Shown here: positions 33,079 through 41,214 of the stretch, in pieces
Position numbering within the stretch: position 1 is the first letter of the stretch
How the letters are laid out: each line of letters starts with the position of its first letter
Origin: Nocardioides sp. T2.26MG-1
GTDB lineage: Bacteria; Actinomycetota; Actinomycetes; Propionibacteriales; Nocardioidaceae
Length of the DNA stretch: 64,000 nt
Direction: 5' to 3'
Assembly (NCBI RefSeq): GCF_950101795.1
Contig: NZ_CATNLZ010000001.1
Coordinates: 813,382 to 877,381 of the forward strand
The notes under the pieces: model-generated
Told to the model about the DNA's origin: nothing
The model's database searches: none
The model's input: only the letters and a program-made list of their open reading frames with translations
Position numbers and translations under genes: made by a program

Positions 33079-34496
33079 GCCCGAGCAACGAGCAGGGCTT
33101 CGGCTTCGCCGACGCCGAGCGCCGCTACCGCCTCGACTCCCGCATCGCCACCGGCGGCATGGGCGAGGTGTGGCGTGGCACCGACACCACCCTGGGTCGC
33201 GAGGTCGCGATCAAGCTGCTCAAGAACGAGTACGCCGACGACCCGTCGTTCCGGGCCCGCTTCGAGACCGAGGCGCAGCACGCCGCCTCGCTGCACCACG
33301 CGAACATCGCCGCCGTCTACGACTTCGGTGAGTCCCCGACCGCCGACGGGTCCGACGTCCAGCGGCCCTACCTCGTCATGGAGCTCGTCGACGGGCAGCC
33401 GCTCTCGGCGCTGCTGCGCCCCGGTGAGCCCATGGATCCCACGGCCGTCCGGGGGCTGCTCGCCCAGGCCGCCGACGGCCTGGCCGCCGCCCACGCCGGC
33501 GGGATCGTGCACCGCGACGTCAAGCCGGCGAACCTGCTCGTGACCCCGGACCGGCGGATCAAGGTCACCGACTTCGGCATCGCCCGGGCGGCCGAGGGCG
33601 TCGGGATGACCCAGACCGGCGAGGTGATGGGCACCCCGCAGTACCTCTCGCCCGAGCAGGCCCGGGGCGAGACCGCGACGCCCGCCTCCGACGTGTACTC
33701 GCTCGGCGTCGTGGCGTTCGAGTGCCTCGCCGGCCGCCGGCCGTTCGTCGCCGACACCGCGGTCGCCACCGCGCTCGCGCACCTGCGGGAGGCGGTCCCG
33801 GACCTGCCCGGCTCCGTCCCGGCCGACCTGGCCGCCGTCGTACGGCGCGCGCTGGCGAAGCTGCCCCAGGACCGGTTCGCCGACGGCGCGGCGTTCGCCG
33901 CCGCGCTGCGCAACCCCGCGGCGGCCGCGGCCCAGGCCCCGCCGCCGGTCGCCCACGACGCGACCCAGGTGCTGACCGGGGTGGTGCCGCCCGCCGCGGC
34001 ACCGGTGCCCGGGCCGGTCGCCGGCCACCTGCCCGACCCGCCCCGGGTGGCCCGGCGCAACGCGCTCTGGCCGGTGCTCGCGGTGCTCGCCCTCGTCGTC
34101 GTGGCGGTGCTGGCGTTCGTGCTCATCGCCCAGGGCCTCGGGTCCGACGACCCGCAGGAGGAGCCGACCCGCTCCCCCCACCGCACCCGGAGCTCGGAGC
34201 CGACCTCGCAGCCGCCGTCCTCCGAGCCGACCTCGGAGCCGCCGTCCTCCGAGCCGACCTCGCAGCCGCCGTCCTCCGAGCCCACGTCGGAGCCGCCGTC
34301 CACGGAGCCCACCTCCGAGCCGCCCACCTCGGCGCCGCCGTCGTCGAGCGCGCCGGCGACCGGCAGTCCCACGGCCGGCGCGTCGCAGCCGGCGCCCTCC
34401 GGGAGCGCGTCCCCCGGCAAGCCCGGCGCCAGCAGCTCCCCCAGCGACACACCCAGCAGCACACTCAGCAGGCAAGGCGAGGTCGACCGTCGATGA
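33075..34496 (+). CDS. pknA: Ser/Thr protein kinase PknA
   Basis: 473-residue membrane kinase. The kinase domain spans about 15-275: GGMGEVWRGTD loop, Lys in EVAIKLL, catalytic HRDVKPANLL, DFG in VTDFGIARA and GTPQYLSPEQARGE. One TM lies at about 322-345 (LWPVLAVLALVVVAVLAFVLI), then an extracellular Ser/Pro/Glu-rich tail containing five nonapeptide repeats. There are no PASTA domains, as expected for PknA. It is joined to pbpA by GTGA and to pknB by ATGA. Confidence 0.94.
   Translation: MSPSNEQGFGFADAERRYRLDSRIATGGMGEVWRGTDTTLGREVAIKLLKNEYADDPSFRARFETEAQHAASLHHANIAAVYDFGESPTADGSDVQRPYLVMELVDGQPLSALLRPGEPMDPTAVRGLLAQAADGLAAAHAGGIVHRDVKPANLLVTPDRRIKVTDFGIARAAEGVGMTQTGEVMGTPQYLSPEQARGETATPASDVYSLGVVAFECLAGRRPFVADTAVATALAHLREAVPDLPGSVPADLAAVVRRALAKLPQDRFADGAAFAAALRNPAAAAAQAPPPVAHDATQVLTGVVPPAAAPVPGPVAGHLPDPPRVARRNALWPVLAVLALVVVAVLAFVLIAQGLGSDDPQEEPTRSPHRTRSSEPTSQPPSSEPTSEPPSSEPTSQPPSSEPTSEPPSTEPTSEPPTSAPPSSSAPATGSPTAGASQPAPSGSASPGKPGASSSPSDTPSSTLSRQGEVDRR
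34194..34328 (+). repeat. Five 27-bp coding repeats in the PknA extracellular tail
   Basis: The units encode SEPTSQPPS/SEPTSEPPS alternately, five times without interruption. Near-identical DNA suggests slippage-prone expansion, so tail length may vary between strains. The acidic, Pro-rich, Ser/Thr-rich composition resembles a wall-spanning stalk. Confidence 0.85.
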
Positions 34497-36304
34497 GCAA
34501 CCACCAGCCCACAGTCGTCGGGGGCCGCTACGAGCTCGGTGAGCTGCTCGGCCGCGGGGGCATGGCCGAGGTCCGCAAGGGCACCGACGCGCGGCTCGGC
34601 CGCGTCGTCGCGGTCAAGCGGCTGCGCACCGACCTGGCCAGCGACGCGACGTTCCAGGCTCGCTTCCGCCGCGAGGCCCAGTCGGCGGCCTCCCTCAACC
34701 ACCCCGCGATCGCCGCCGTGTACGACACCGGCGAGGAGCCGGCCGCCGACGGCTCCGGCATCTCCCAGCCCTACATCGTCATGGAGTTCGTCGCCGGCCG
34801 CACGCTGCGCGACATCCTGCGTGAGGGCCGCAAGATCCTGCCCGAGCGGGCGCTGGAGATCACCAGCGGCGTGCTGGCCGCGCTCGACTACAGCCACCGC
34901 GCCGGGATCATCCACCGCGACATCAAGCCCGGCAACGTGATGCTCACCCCGAGCGGCGACGTCAAGGTGATGGACTTCGGCATCGCCCGGGCGATCAGCG
35001 ACGCGTCCTCGACGATGACCCAGACCGCCGCGGTCGTCGGGACCGCGCAGTACCTCTCCCCCGAGCAGGCCCGCGGCGAGACCGTCGACTCGCGGTCCGA
35101 CGTCTACTCCGCAGGCTGCCTGCTCTACGAGCTCCTCACCGGCCGTCCGCCGTTCGTCGGCGACAGCCCCGTCGCGGTCGCCTACCAGCACGTCCGCGAG
35201 CCCGCCGTACCCCCGTCGGACCACGACACCGAGCTGCCGCCCGAGATCGACGCGATCGTGATGAAGGCGCTGGCGAAGCGGGTCGAGGACCGCTACCAGT
35301 CGGCTGCGGCGATGCGCAGCGACATCGAGCGCTACCTGGCCGGCCGCCCGGTCCAGGCGCCGATCCCCGCGCCGGTGGCGGTGCCGGCGACGCCGTCGTA
35401 CGCCACCGCGCCGACGGCGGTCGTCGGTGCGGTGCCGCCGGGCGACGACGAGCTGCCGCGCAGCCGCACCGGCCTGCTGGTGCTCATCGGTGTGCTGCTC
35501 GTCGCGCTGCTCCTGGCCGGTGCCTTCTTCGTGTGGCCGAAGCTCTTCCCCTCGGCACCCGAGCAGGTCCCCGTGCCGGACCTCGTCGGCAAGACCGAGC
35601 CCCAGGCGCGGCGGCTGATCGGTGACGCGGGGCTCACCGTCGGCAGCATCGACCAGGAGAACAGCGACACGGTCAAGGCCGGCCAGATCATCCGGCAGAG
35701 CCCCGAGGCGGACGACTTCGTCGACCCGGACACCGCGGTCGCCTTCGTGGTCTCCCTCGGGGAGGCCCAGGTGGCGATGCCGTCGGTGATCGGCAGCGAC
35801 AAGGACGCCGCCCGCGCCGAGCTCGCCGGCGACCCGTACCGCTTCGTGGTCAAGCTCCGGGAGGACGACTCCGACGAGCCCGCCGGACAGGTGATCCGGC
35901 AGGAGCCCGAGGCCAACACCCAGCTCGACCCCGGCAGCGAGGTCACGCTGTTCTACTCCGACGGCCCCGAGGAGGTGCCCGGGGTCGTGGGCCTCCTGCA
36001 GGGTGCTGCGAAGACCAAGATCCGCGCCGCGGGCTTCGAGCCCGAGGTGATCGAGAATCCCAACAGCACCGAGCCCGCGGGCACGGTCATCAGCCAGTCG
36101 CCCCAGGGCGGCACCCCCGCCGACCAGGGCGCGACGGTCACGATCGTGGTCTCGACGTACGCGCCCACGGAGCCCACCGAGTCGCCGACGACGTCCCCGA
36201 CCGACCAGCCGACCGAGAGCCCGTCCCCGCTGCTGCGCGACCGTGCGGCGCCCCCGGCGTCACTCAGCTCCCGGACGCCGGGACGAGCGGGACGGCGTAG
36301 CTGA
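34493..36304 (+). CDS. pknB: PASTA-domain Ser/Thr protein kinase PknB
   Basis: 603 residues. The kinase domain spans about 12-275 (GRGGMAEVRKG, VVAVKRL, HRDIKPGNVML, VMDFGIARA, GTAQYLSPEQARGE with activation-loop Thr residues in TMTQTAAVVGT). One TM lies at about 328-350 (LLVLIGVLLVALLLAGAFFVW). Three extracellular PASTA repeats begin PVPDLVGKT, AMPSVIGSD and EVPGVVGLL (M. tuberculosis has four). The Thr/Pro-rich tail ends in a basic stretch that overlaps the convergent DUF881 gene by 41 nt. It senses muropeptides and lipid II. Confidence 0.94.
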   Translation: MSNHQPTVVGGRYELGELLGRGGMAEVRKGTDARLGRVVAVKRLRTDLASDATFQARFRREAQSAASLNHPAIAAVYDTGEEPAADGSGISQPYIVMEFVAGRTLRDILREGRKILPERALEITSGVLAALDYSHRAGIIHRDIKPGNVMLTPSGDVKVMDFGIARAISDASSTMTQTAAVVGTAQYLSPEQARGETVDSRSDVYSAGCLLYELLTGRPPFVGDSPVAVAYQHVREPAVPPSDHDTELPPEIDAIVMKALAKRVEDRYQSAAAMRSDIERYLAGRPVQAPIPAPVAVPATPSYATAPTAVVGAVPPGDDELPRSRTGLLVLIGVLLVALLLAGAFFVWPKLFPSAPEQVPVPDLVGKTEPQARRLIGDAGLTVGSIDQENSDTVKAGQIIRQSPEADDFVDPDTAVAFVVSLGEAQVAMPSVIGSDKDAARAELAGDPYRFVVKLREDDSDEPAGQVIRQEPEANTQLDPGSEVTLFYSDGPEEVPGVVGLLQGAAKTKIRAAGFEPEVIENPNSTEPAGTVISQSPQGGTPADQGATVTIVVSTYAPTEPTESPTTSPTDQPTESPSPLLRDRAAPPASLSSRTPGRAGRRS

Positions 36305-37085
36305 GGTCGAGCAGACCCTCGTAGGCCGGCGCGGTGACGTCGGTCTCGAGCTCGAGGTCCCACCCCACGGAGATGTCGGGGTTGGCGGCGTCCTCGCGGT
36401 AGCCCGCGACGTACGGGTCCTCCTCGATCGCGGTGAGCAGCGCGCCCGGCTCGCCCACCGCCTCGATGACGTAGGGCTGTGGGTACGGCACACCCTGCAG
36501 CTGGACGGCGTTGCCCTCGCACTTGATGCCGGTCGTCGAGACGATGCGCTGCCCGGCGATCGTGACCGCGGTCGCACCGCCCTTCCACAGTGCGTTGACC
36601 ACGGCCTGGATGTCCTGCTGGTGCACCAGGAGCTTGTTGACGTCGCCGGTGGTGGAGTTGATGAGGTCCTCGGGTGCGTCGGAGAGCGTGATGGACAGGC
36701 CCGGTCCGGAGCGCGGCACCAGCCCGGCCGGGTCCTCGAGCTTCTCGACCCGATGGTGGTAGCGAGCGACCTGGCGGTCCCTCGTCGCGGCGGCGAGCGC
36801 CTTCACCTGGGCGTCCAGCCGCCCACGCTCAGCCTCGAGCTCGGCGTACTGGTCGGCCTCGTCCTTCACCAGCGACGCCAGGTCGGTGTAGCGGCCCGGC
36901 CGCAGGTCGGTGCCCTCGCTGTTGGCGGCGCTCACGACGAACAGCCCCCCGCACAGCAGTCCCGCCACCGGTGTGGCGATCCGCCACGCGTCGCGCCTCC
37001 GGCCGGGCGTGCGCCGGACCAGACGGTCGCGCAGCCGCGCGGCCCGCGACGGCTCGGGGGGCCGCGCATGTGTTCGAGGGGTCAC
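36264..37085 (-). CDS. DUF881-domain envelope protein
   Basis: 273 residues: a basic N-terminus, TM at about 43-60 (IATPVAGLLCGGLFVVSAA), a coiled-coil segment (LVKDEADQYAELEAERGRL), then the DUF881 domain (GPGLSITLSDAP, LLVHQQDIQAVVNALWKGGA, IEAVGEPGALLTAIEED). Equivalent to Rv0012, next to pknB; function unknown but tied to division and wall genes. The GTG at 37085 is supported by TACCTT 7 nt upstream (leaderless). Confidence 0.88.
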   Translation of the reverse strand: MTPRTHARPPEPSRAARLRDRLVRRTPGRRRDAWRIATPVAGLLCGGLFVVSAANSEGTDLRPGRYTDLASLVKDEADQYAELEAERGRLDAQVKALAAATRDRQVARYHHRVEKLEDPAGLVPRSGPGLSITLSDAPEDLINSTTGDVNKLLVHQQDIQAVVNALWKGGATAVTIAGQRIVSTTGIKCEGNAVQLQGVPYPQPYVIEAVGEPGALLTAIEEDPYVAGYREDAANPDISVGWDLELETDVTAPAYEGLLDLSYAVPLVPASGS

Positions 37086-37162
37086 GCCGACTAAGGTAAC
37101 CCGCAGCCCGTGGAGACCCGCGGACGCCGACCATCCCGCACCACGATCGACCAGGAGCACCC

Positions 37163-37615
37163 GTGGCCAAGGCCAAGCTCGACCCCCTCGCCCCCGTCCG
37201 GGGACCGCTGTTCTCCGTCCGCTTCGTGGTCGCGCTCGCGCTGATGGTCCTGGGCATCGCCTGGATCGCCTACTACTACGTGGTGTTCGACCCGGCGGCG
37301 TTCCCGCCCAAGGACTCCGGGTCGCCGGGCTTCATGGGTGACCTGAACGGGTGGAACTACGTGATCGGCTTCGGGCTGCTCATGCTCGGCCTGGTGATCT
37401 CCGCGCACCCGACCACGCCCCTGGGCCGCGGCCGCGGCGTGGTCGTCGGCATGCTCGGCTGCTTCCTCATCGGGCTGCTCTGGATCTGCACGTACTACGT
37501 CTTCAGCAACGACATGTCCGACATCTGGGTGTTCAACGACCTGGGCCAGAAGAACCTCTTCGTCGGCATCGCGTTCATGGCCGTCGGCTTCACGTTCGCC
37601 ACCCGCTGGGAGTGA
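37163..37615 (+). CDS. crgA: Cell division protein CrgA, double-length form
   Basis: 150 residues, against about 85-95 for classical CrgA. Four TM segments: VVALALMVLGIAWIAYYYV, WNYVIGFGLLMLGLVIS, VVGMLGCFLIGLLWICTYYV and LFVGIAFMAVGFTFATRW. Each half repeats the CrgA pattern of a TM, a short loop, and a TM ending in small residues, and the C-terminal TRW matches the CrgA terminus. CrgA interacts with FtsZ, FtsI and CwsA at the septum. The start has an AGGAG box. Confidence 0.85.
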   Translation: MAKAKLDPLAPVRGPLFSVRFVVALALMVLGIAWIAYYYVVFDPAAFPPKDSGSPGFMGDLNGWNYVIGFGLLMLGLVISAHPTTPLGRGRGVVVGMLGCFLIGLLWICTYYVFSNDMSDIWVFNDLGQKNLFVGIAFMAVGFTFATRWE

Positions 37616-37646
37616 CACCTCGGCGCCGAGTGCCGGCGCAGCTGCA

Positions 37647-37678
37647 CACCGCCGGTCCCCTGACGGGGGCCGGCGGTG
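37647..37678 (+). terminator. Stem-loop terminator after crgA
   Basis: CACCGCCGG-T-CCCC pairs with GGGG-G-CCGGCGGTG around a short loop (TGAC region), a very stable hairpin 31 nt after the crgA stop, followed by CTGTTT. Confidence 0.7.
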
Positions 37679-37680
37679 CT

Positions 37681-37746
37681 GTTTCCACACCTGGGGACAA
37701 CCTGTGGAGAACTACACCGTTGTAGTTCTCCACAGCGGTTTCCACA
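37681..37746. other. Cluster of DnaA-box-like nonamers around a perfect 15-bp inverted repeat
   Basis: Within 66 bp lie GTTTCCACA (37681), TTGTCCCCA on the reverse strand (37692-37700), TTCTCCACA on both strands (37703-37711 and 37726-37734) and GTTTCCACA again (37738). The middle pair sits in the perfect inverted repeat CTGTGGAGAACTACA / TGTAGTTCTCCACAG (37702-37735, 4-nt loop). It may be a DnaA-binding locus, another factor's operator or a second terminator; the role is unproven. Confidence 0.5.
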
Positions 37747-37767
37747 CCTGTGCATGGACGCGCCCGC

Positions 37768-37870
37768 GGCTCGTCCGCCTCACGCTCGCTCATCGAGGTG
37801 CGAGAGGCGGACGAGCCGGTGAGGCCGGTCAGGCGAGGGCGGTCAGGTGAGGCCGGTCAGGCGAGGGCGG
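37768..37870. repeat. 14-bp inverted repeat followed by 28-bp tandem duplication
   Basis: GGCTCGTCCGCCTC (37768-37781) and GAGGCGGACGAGCC (37804-37817) are perfect inverted repeats. They are followed by a 28-bp unit starting GGTGAGGCCGGTCAGGCGAG at 37818, repeated from 37846 to 37870. The second copy runs into the 3' end of the rhomboid gene and contains its stop codon. Confidence 0.75.
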
Positions 37871-38786
37871 AGGCGCGGAGGATGATCGCGAGCGCCGTGA
37901 GGGCCGCGACGACCAGCAGGCCGCCGGCCTGGAACAGCGGCCGCCGGCGCCCGCGCGGGGCGTAGGCGAGGACGACGGCGACGACACCGCCGCCGACGAA
38001 GCCGCCGAGGTGGCCCTGCCAGGAGATGTTGGGGACCGCGAACGTGATGAACACGTTGATGCCGATCAGCACCCACAGCTGGCGCATGTCGGCGCCGACC
38101 TTGCGCGCCACCACGAGCAGCGCGGCGAACAGGCCGTAGATCGCGCCCGAGGCGCCGAGCGTCAGCTGGTACTCCGGGGCCGCCCACAGCACCACCGCGG
38201 ACCCGGCGAGCAGCGAGAGCAGGTAGAGCGCCAGGAACCGGACCCGGCCGAAGACCATCTCCAGCTGCGGGCCGATCACCCACAGCGCGAGCATGTTGAA
38301 GCCGATGTGGAAGATCGTGATGTGGGTGAAGCCCGAGGTCAGGATCTGCCAGTAGGCGCCGTCCACGAAGCCGGGCAGCCAGGTGCCGCCGCCACCGGTG
38401 CAGGCCGCGTCGCCGACCTGGATGTTGAGGAACCCGTTCTGGAGGTCACACGCGCCGTTGGGGCGCAGGCCGAGCAGGTCGCCCAGGCGGCTGCCCGCCC
38501 CGCCGGTGACCGTGATCGCGAACCAGACCGCGGCGTTGAGCGCGATCAGGACCGCGGAGGTCGCCGACGCGTTCGTCGGCCGCAGCCCACCGAACGCCGT
38601 ACGCCCGGCGCGGGTGGTCTTGCGGCCCTCGGCGACGCAGTCGGGGCACTGGAATCCCACGGCGGCGTCGCGCATGCAGTCCGGGCAGATCGGCCGGTCG
38701 CAGCGCTGGCAGCGGATGTGCGTCTCGCGGCCGGGGTGCCGGTAGCAGGTGGGCACCCCGGCCGGAGGCGTCGACGGGTCGGTCAC
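37857..38786 (-). CDS. Rhomboid-family intramembrane serine protease with N-terminal zinc finger
   Basis: 309 residues. Residues 10-55 form a B-box-type zinc finger (CYRHPGRETHIRCQRC, CPDCMRDAAVGFQCPDC). The rhomboid core has six or so TM segments, with TSGFTHITIFHIGFNMLALW, the catalytic Ser in GASGAIYGL and the catalytic His in WQGHLGGFVGG. It cleaves TM substrates in the plane of the membrane; the substrate is unknown. Equivalent to the mycobacterial rhomboid in the ppiA region. GAGG lies 10 nt before the GTG. Confidence 0.92.
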   Translation of the reverse strand: MTDPSTPPAGVPTCYRHPGRETHIRCQRCDRPICPDCMRDAAVGFQCPDCVAEGRKTTRAGRTAFGGLRPTNASATSAVLIALNAAVWFAITVTGGAGSRLGDLLGLRPNGACDLQNGFLNIQVGDAACTGGGGTWLPGFVDGAYWQILTSGFTHITIFHIGFNMLALWVIGPQLEMVFGRVRFLALYLLSLLAGSAVVLWAAPEYQLTLGASGAIYGLFAALLVVARKVGADMRQLWVLIGINVFITFAVPNISWQGHLGGFVGGGVVAVVLAYAPRGRRRPLFQAGGLLVVAALTALAIILRASALA

Positions 38787-38826
38787 GCTGGGTCGTCCTC
38801 GGATCGGTGCCGGCTCGGTGCGGAGC

Positions 38827-39339
38827 TCAGCCGCGGATGATCTCGACGGTCTCGATCACGACCGGCTCGACGGGGCGGTCACCGGGACCGGTGGCCGTGC
38901 TGCCGATGGCGTCGACGACGTCGCGGGAGGCCTGGTCGGCGACCTCGCCGAAGATCGTGTGCTTGAAGTTCAGCCACGTGGTCGCGCCCAGGGTGATGAA
39001 GAACTGCGAGCCGTTGGTGCCCGGGCCGGCGTTGGCCATCGCGAGCAGGTAGGGCTTGTCGAAGGTCAGCTCGGGGTGCGGCTCGTCCTTGAAGGTGTAG
39101 CCGGGACCGCCGGTGCCGGTGCCGAGCGGGCAGCCGCCCTGGATCATGAACCCCTCGATGACCCGGTGGAAGCCGAGACCGTCGTAGAAGGGCCCGGTCC
39201 GGCCGTTGCCGGCGTCGTACGCCTTGGTGCCCTCGGCGAGGCCGGTGAAGTTGGCGACCGTCTCGGGAGCGTGGTCGGGCAGCAGGTTGAGCGTGATGTC
39301 GCCCCGGTTGGTCTTGAGAACGACCTGTTGGTCAGCCAT
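38827..39339 (-). CDS. ppiA: Peptidyl-prolyl cis-trans isomerase (cyclophilin)
   Basis: 170-residue cytosolic cyclophilin catalysing proline isomerisation. Motifs: TNRGDITLNLLPDHAPETVANF, catalytic Arg in FHRVIEGFMIQGG, GTNGSQFFITL and HTIFGEVAD. There is no signal peptide. Position matches mycobacterial ppiA (Rv0009). GAGAGG upstream of the ATG is a good RBS. Confidence 0.94.
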   Translation of the reverse strand: MADQQVVLKTNRGDITLNLLPDHAPETVANFTGLAEGTKAYDAGNGRTGPFYDGLGFHRVIEGFMIQGGCPLGTGTGGPGYTFKDEPHPELTFDKPYLLAMANAGPGTNGSQFFITLGATTWLNFKHTIFGEVADQASRDVVDAIGSTATGPGDRPVEPVVIETVEIIRG

Positions 39340-39508
39340 GAGTGCCTCTCGCGTCGGGTGGGTACACCGCACAGGTGTAGTCGTGCCGTCCGATCCTCGC
39401 ACGGCCCGCAAGCAGCCCGCCCGGCAGCCATCCCACTGTTCAGCCTCTGGTTCGCCCCCGGGTGACATGATCGAATGAGGCAGGACACGACGAGAGGAAG
39501 TGCCAGAG

Positions 39509-40162
39509 ATGGGTCTGCGCAAGAAGAAGTCCCTGATCGACCAGGCCAGCGACACCGTCAACCAGTACGTCGACCAGGTGAAGCCCCAGATCGAGTCCGC
39601 GATGGCCTCGGCCCGAGAGAAGGCCGGGCCGGTCATCGCCGACGCGCGCACCAAGGCCGCCCCCGTCATCGCCGACGCCCGTGCGAAGGCGGCGCCGGTC
39701 ATCGCCGACGCCCGGGCCAAGGCCGCGCCCGCGATCGCCTCCGGGGCCGCCCTAGCGGCGGAGAAGGTCGCCGCGGGCGCGAGTCTCGCCGCCGAGAAGG
39801 CCGCCGAGGCTGCGGAGACCGCGGCCGACAAGGTCTCCGAGGTCACCTCGCCGAAGAAGAAGAGGGGCGGCAAGGCGCGCAAGCTGCTGCTGCTCAGCGG
39901 TCTCGCGGCGGTCGCGGCGTTCGTGGCCAAGAAGCTGCAGGGCGGCGGCCAGAGCGACAACTGGCAGTCCTCCTACACGCCGACCCCGGCACCCAGCCCG
40001 GCTCCGGCAAGCCCCTCGGGCGGGCCGGCACCGACCGACACCCCCGACGACGAGGGTGGGGCGAGCCCCGACGAGGCGATCGCCGACCAGGCGGAGACGC
40101 CGCACTCGGTCACCACGCCCGACGAGCCGGCCACGGTCGTCGACGTGGACGAGCAGAAGTAG
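39509..40162 (+). CDS. Membrane-associated protein with 11-residue amphipathic repeats
   Basis: 217 residues. Residues 31-75 carry apolipoprotein/YtxH-like 11-mers (AAPVIADARAK repeated three to four times, then Ala/Glu/Lys helices). After a basic stretch (PKKKRGGKARK), one TM LLLLSGLAAVAAFVAKKL leads to an acidic Pro-rich tail. GAGGAA 8 nt before the ATG supports this start over an in-frame GTG three codons earlier. Homologues often sit beside ppiA (from memory). Function unknown. Confidence 0.7.
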   Translation: MGLRKKKSLIDQASDTVNQYVDQVKPQIESAMASAREKAGPVIADARTKAAPVIADARAKAAPVIADARAKAAPAIASGAALAAEKVAAGASLAAEKAAEAAETAADKVSEVTSPKKKRGGKARKLLLLSGLAAVAAFVAKKLQGGGQSDNWQSSYTPTPAPSPAPASPSGGPAPTDTPDDEGGASPDEAIADQAETPHSVTTPDEPATVVDVDEQK

Positions 40163-40194
40163 CCCGCCACACAGCACAGCTGCTCAGCAGCAGG

Positions 40195-41214
40195 TCAGCG
40201 CCGGCCCGGGGACAGGTCCTCGGGCCGGTTCTGCTGTATCCACGCGTCGATCTGCTCCCACCACGCGAACAGCCAGTCGATCCGCTCCTCCCGCCCGGCC
40301 GGGATCTCCGCGCGGGGCACCTGCCACCAGCGCATCACGATCCGCTTGTCCATCGGCAGCTCGCGCCAGACGTCCCCGACCGTGAGCAGATGGTCGAGCC
40401 CGGTGTGGGCGACCAGCACGACGTCGGCATCCGGGGCCGCGTCGAGCGCCGCGAGGAACCCGCCCGGCCGGGGCGCCAGCACGTGGACCATCCGCTCGGC
40501 CCGGGCGGCCATCCGCTCCATCCCGATCCGGCGCAGCCGGTCGATGGCCCGCTGCCGGCGCTGCGGGGTGAAGTTGCCGCCCTCGGGGAAGATCACGAAC
40601 GCGTCGTTCTCGTCCAGCCCGGTGGCCAGAGCCGCGATCTGGTCCTCGAGCCGGTCCCCGTCCCCGGGGTTGGGCGTGATGAACCGCGCCGGGATCCGGT
40701 TGAGGAGCACGTCGATCGCGGGGTCCCACGCCAGGGTGTCCTTGAGCACCACGCGCGGCTCGCGGGAGTACCACGCCATCAGCGTGTGGATGAGCACGAA
40801 CGAGTCGCCCGGCCCCGCGTGCCGGCAGCAGACGAGGATCGGCCGGCCCGGGTGCGCGTCGGGCGCCGGGCCCTCGGTCTCGATCCGCAGCCGCAGCACC
40901 CGCCGGGCCTCGCGGAAGAAGACCCACATGGTGCCCTGCACGAGGTCGTAGTGGATGCCCTCGTAGTACGGCGTGCGCAGCCGCCACCCGAAGCCCGAGG
41001 CGAGCCACAGGCCGAGCATCACCACGAGCAGCAGCGCCTCGCAGGTGAGGTACACGATCGCGACCCACATGATGCGCAGCGGCCGGAGCCGGCCGGGCAG
41101 CACCGGCGACAGCGCGGCGGCCCCGAACACCCACAGGGGCAGGGTCACCCACAAGAACCCGGTCAGCAGCACCACGGCGGGGGCGATCACCAGCCGCCGC
41201 AGCACCCGGATCAC
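40195..41214 (-). CDS. 1-acyl-glycerol-3-phosphate acyltransferase-like (PlsC) membrane protein
   Basis: 339 residues. Two N-terminal TM segments (VVLLTGFLWVTLPLWVFG; LLLVVMLGLWLASGFGW) precede a PlsC-type domain with the catalytic H-x4-D in CCRHAGPGDSF and the glycerol-phosphate motif FPEGGNF. It likely acylates lysophosphatidic acid or a related lipid. The C-terminal WWEQID region is an extension. GTG start overlaps the patatin stop by GTGA; last gene of a four-gene lipid operon. Confidence 0.85.
   Translation of the reverse strand: MIRVLRRLVIAPAVVLLTGFLWVTLPLWVFGAAALSPVLPGRLRPLRIMWVAIVYLTCEALLLVVMLGLWLASGFGWRLRTPYYEGIHYDLVQGTMWVFFREARRVLRLRIETEGPAPDAHPGRPILVCCRHAGPGDSFVLIHTLMAWYSREPRVVLKDTLAWDPAIDVLLNRIPARFITPNPGDGDRLEDQIAALATGLDENDAFVIFPEGGNFTPQRRQRAIDRLRRIGMERMAARAERMVHVLAPRPGGFLAALDAAPDADVVLVAHTGLDHLLTVGDVWRELPMDKRIVMRWWQVPRAEIPAGREERIDWLFAWWEQIDAWIQQNRPEDLSPGRR

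Noticed and set aside
34194..34328. CRISPR-like regular repeats
   Set aside because: The repeats are contiguous 27-bp coding units in the PknA tail without spacers.
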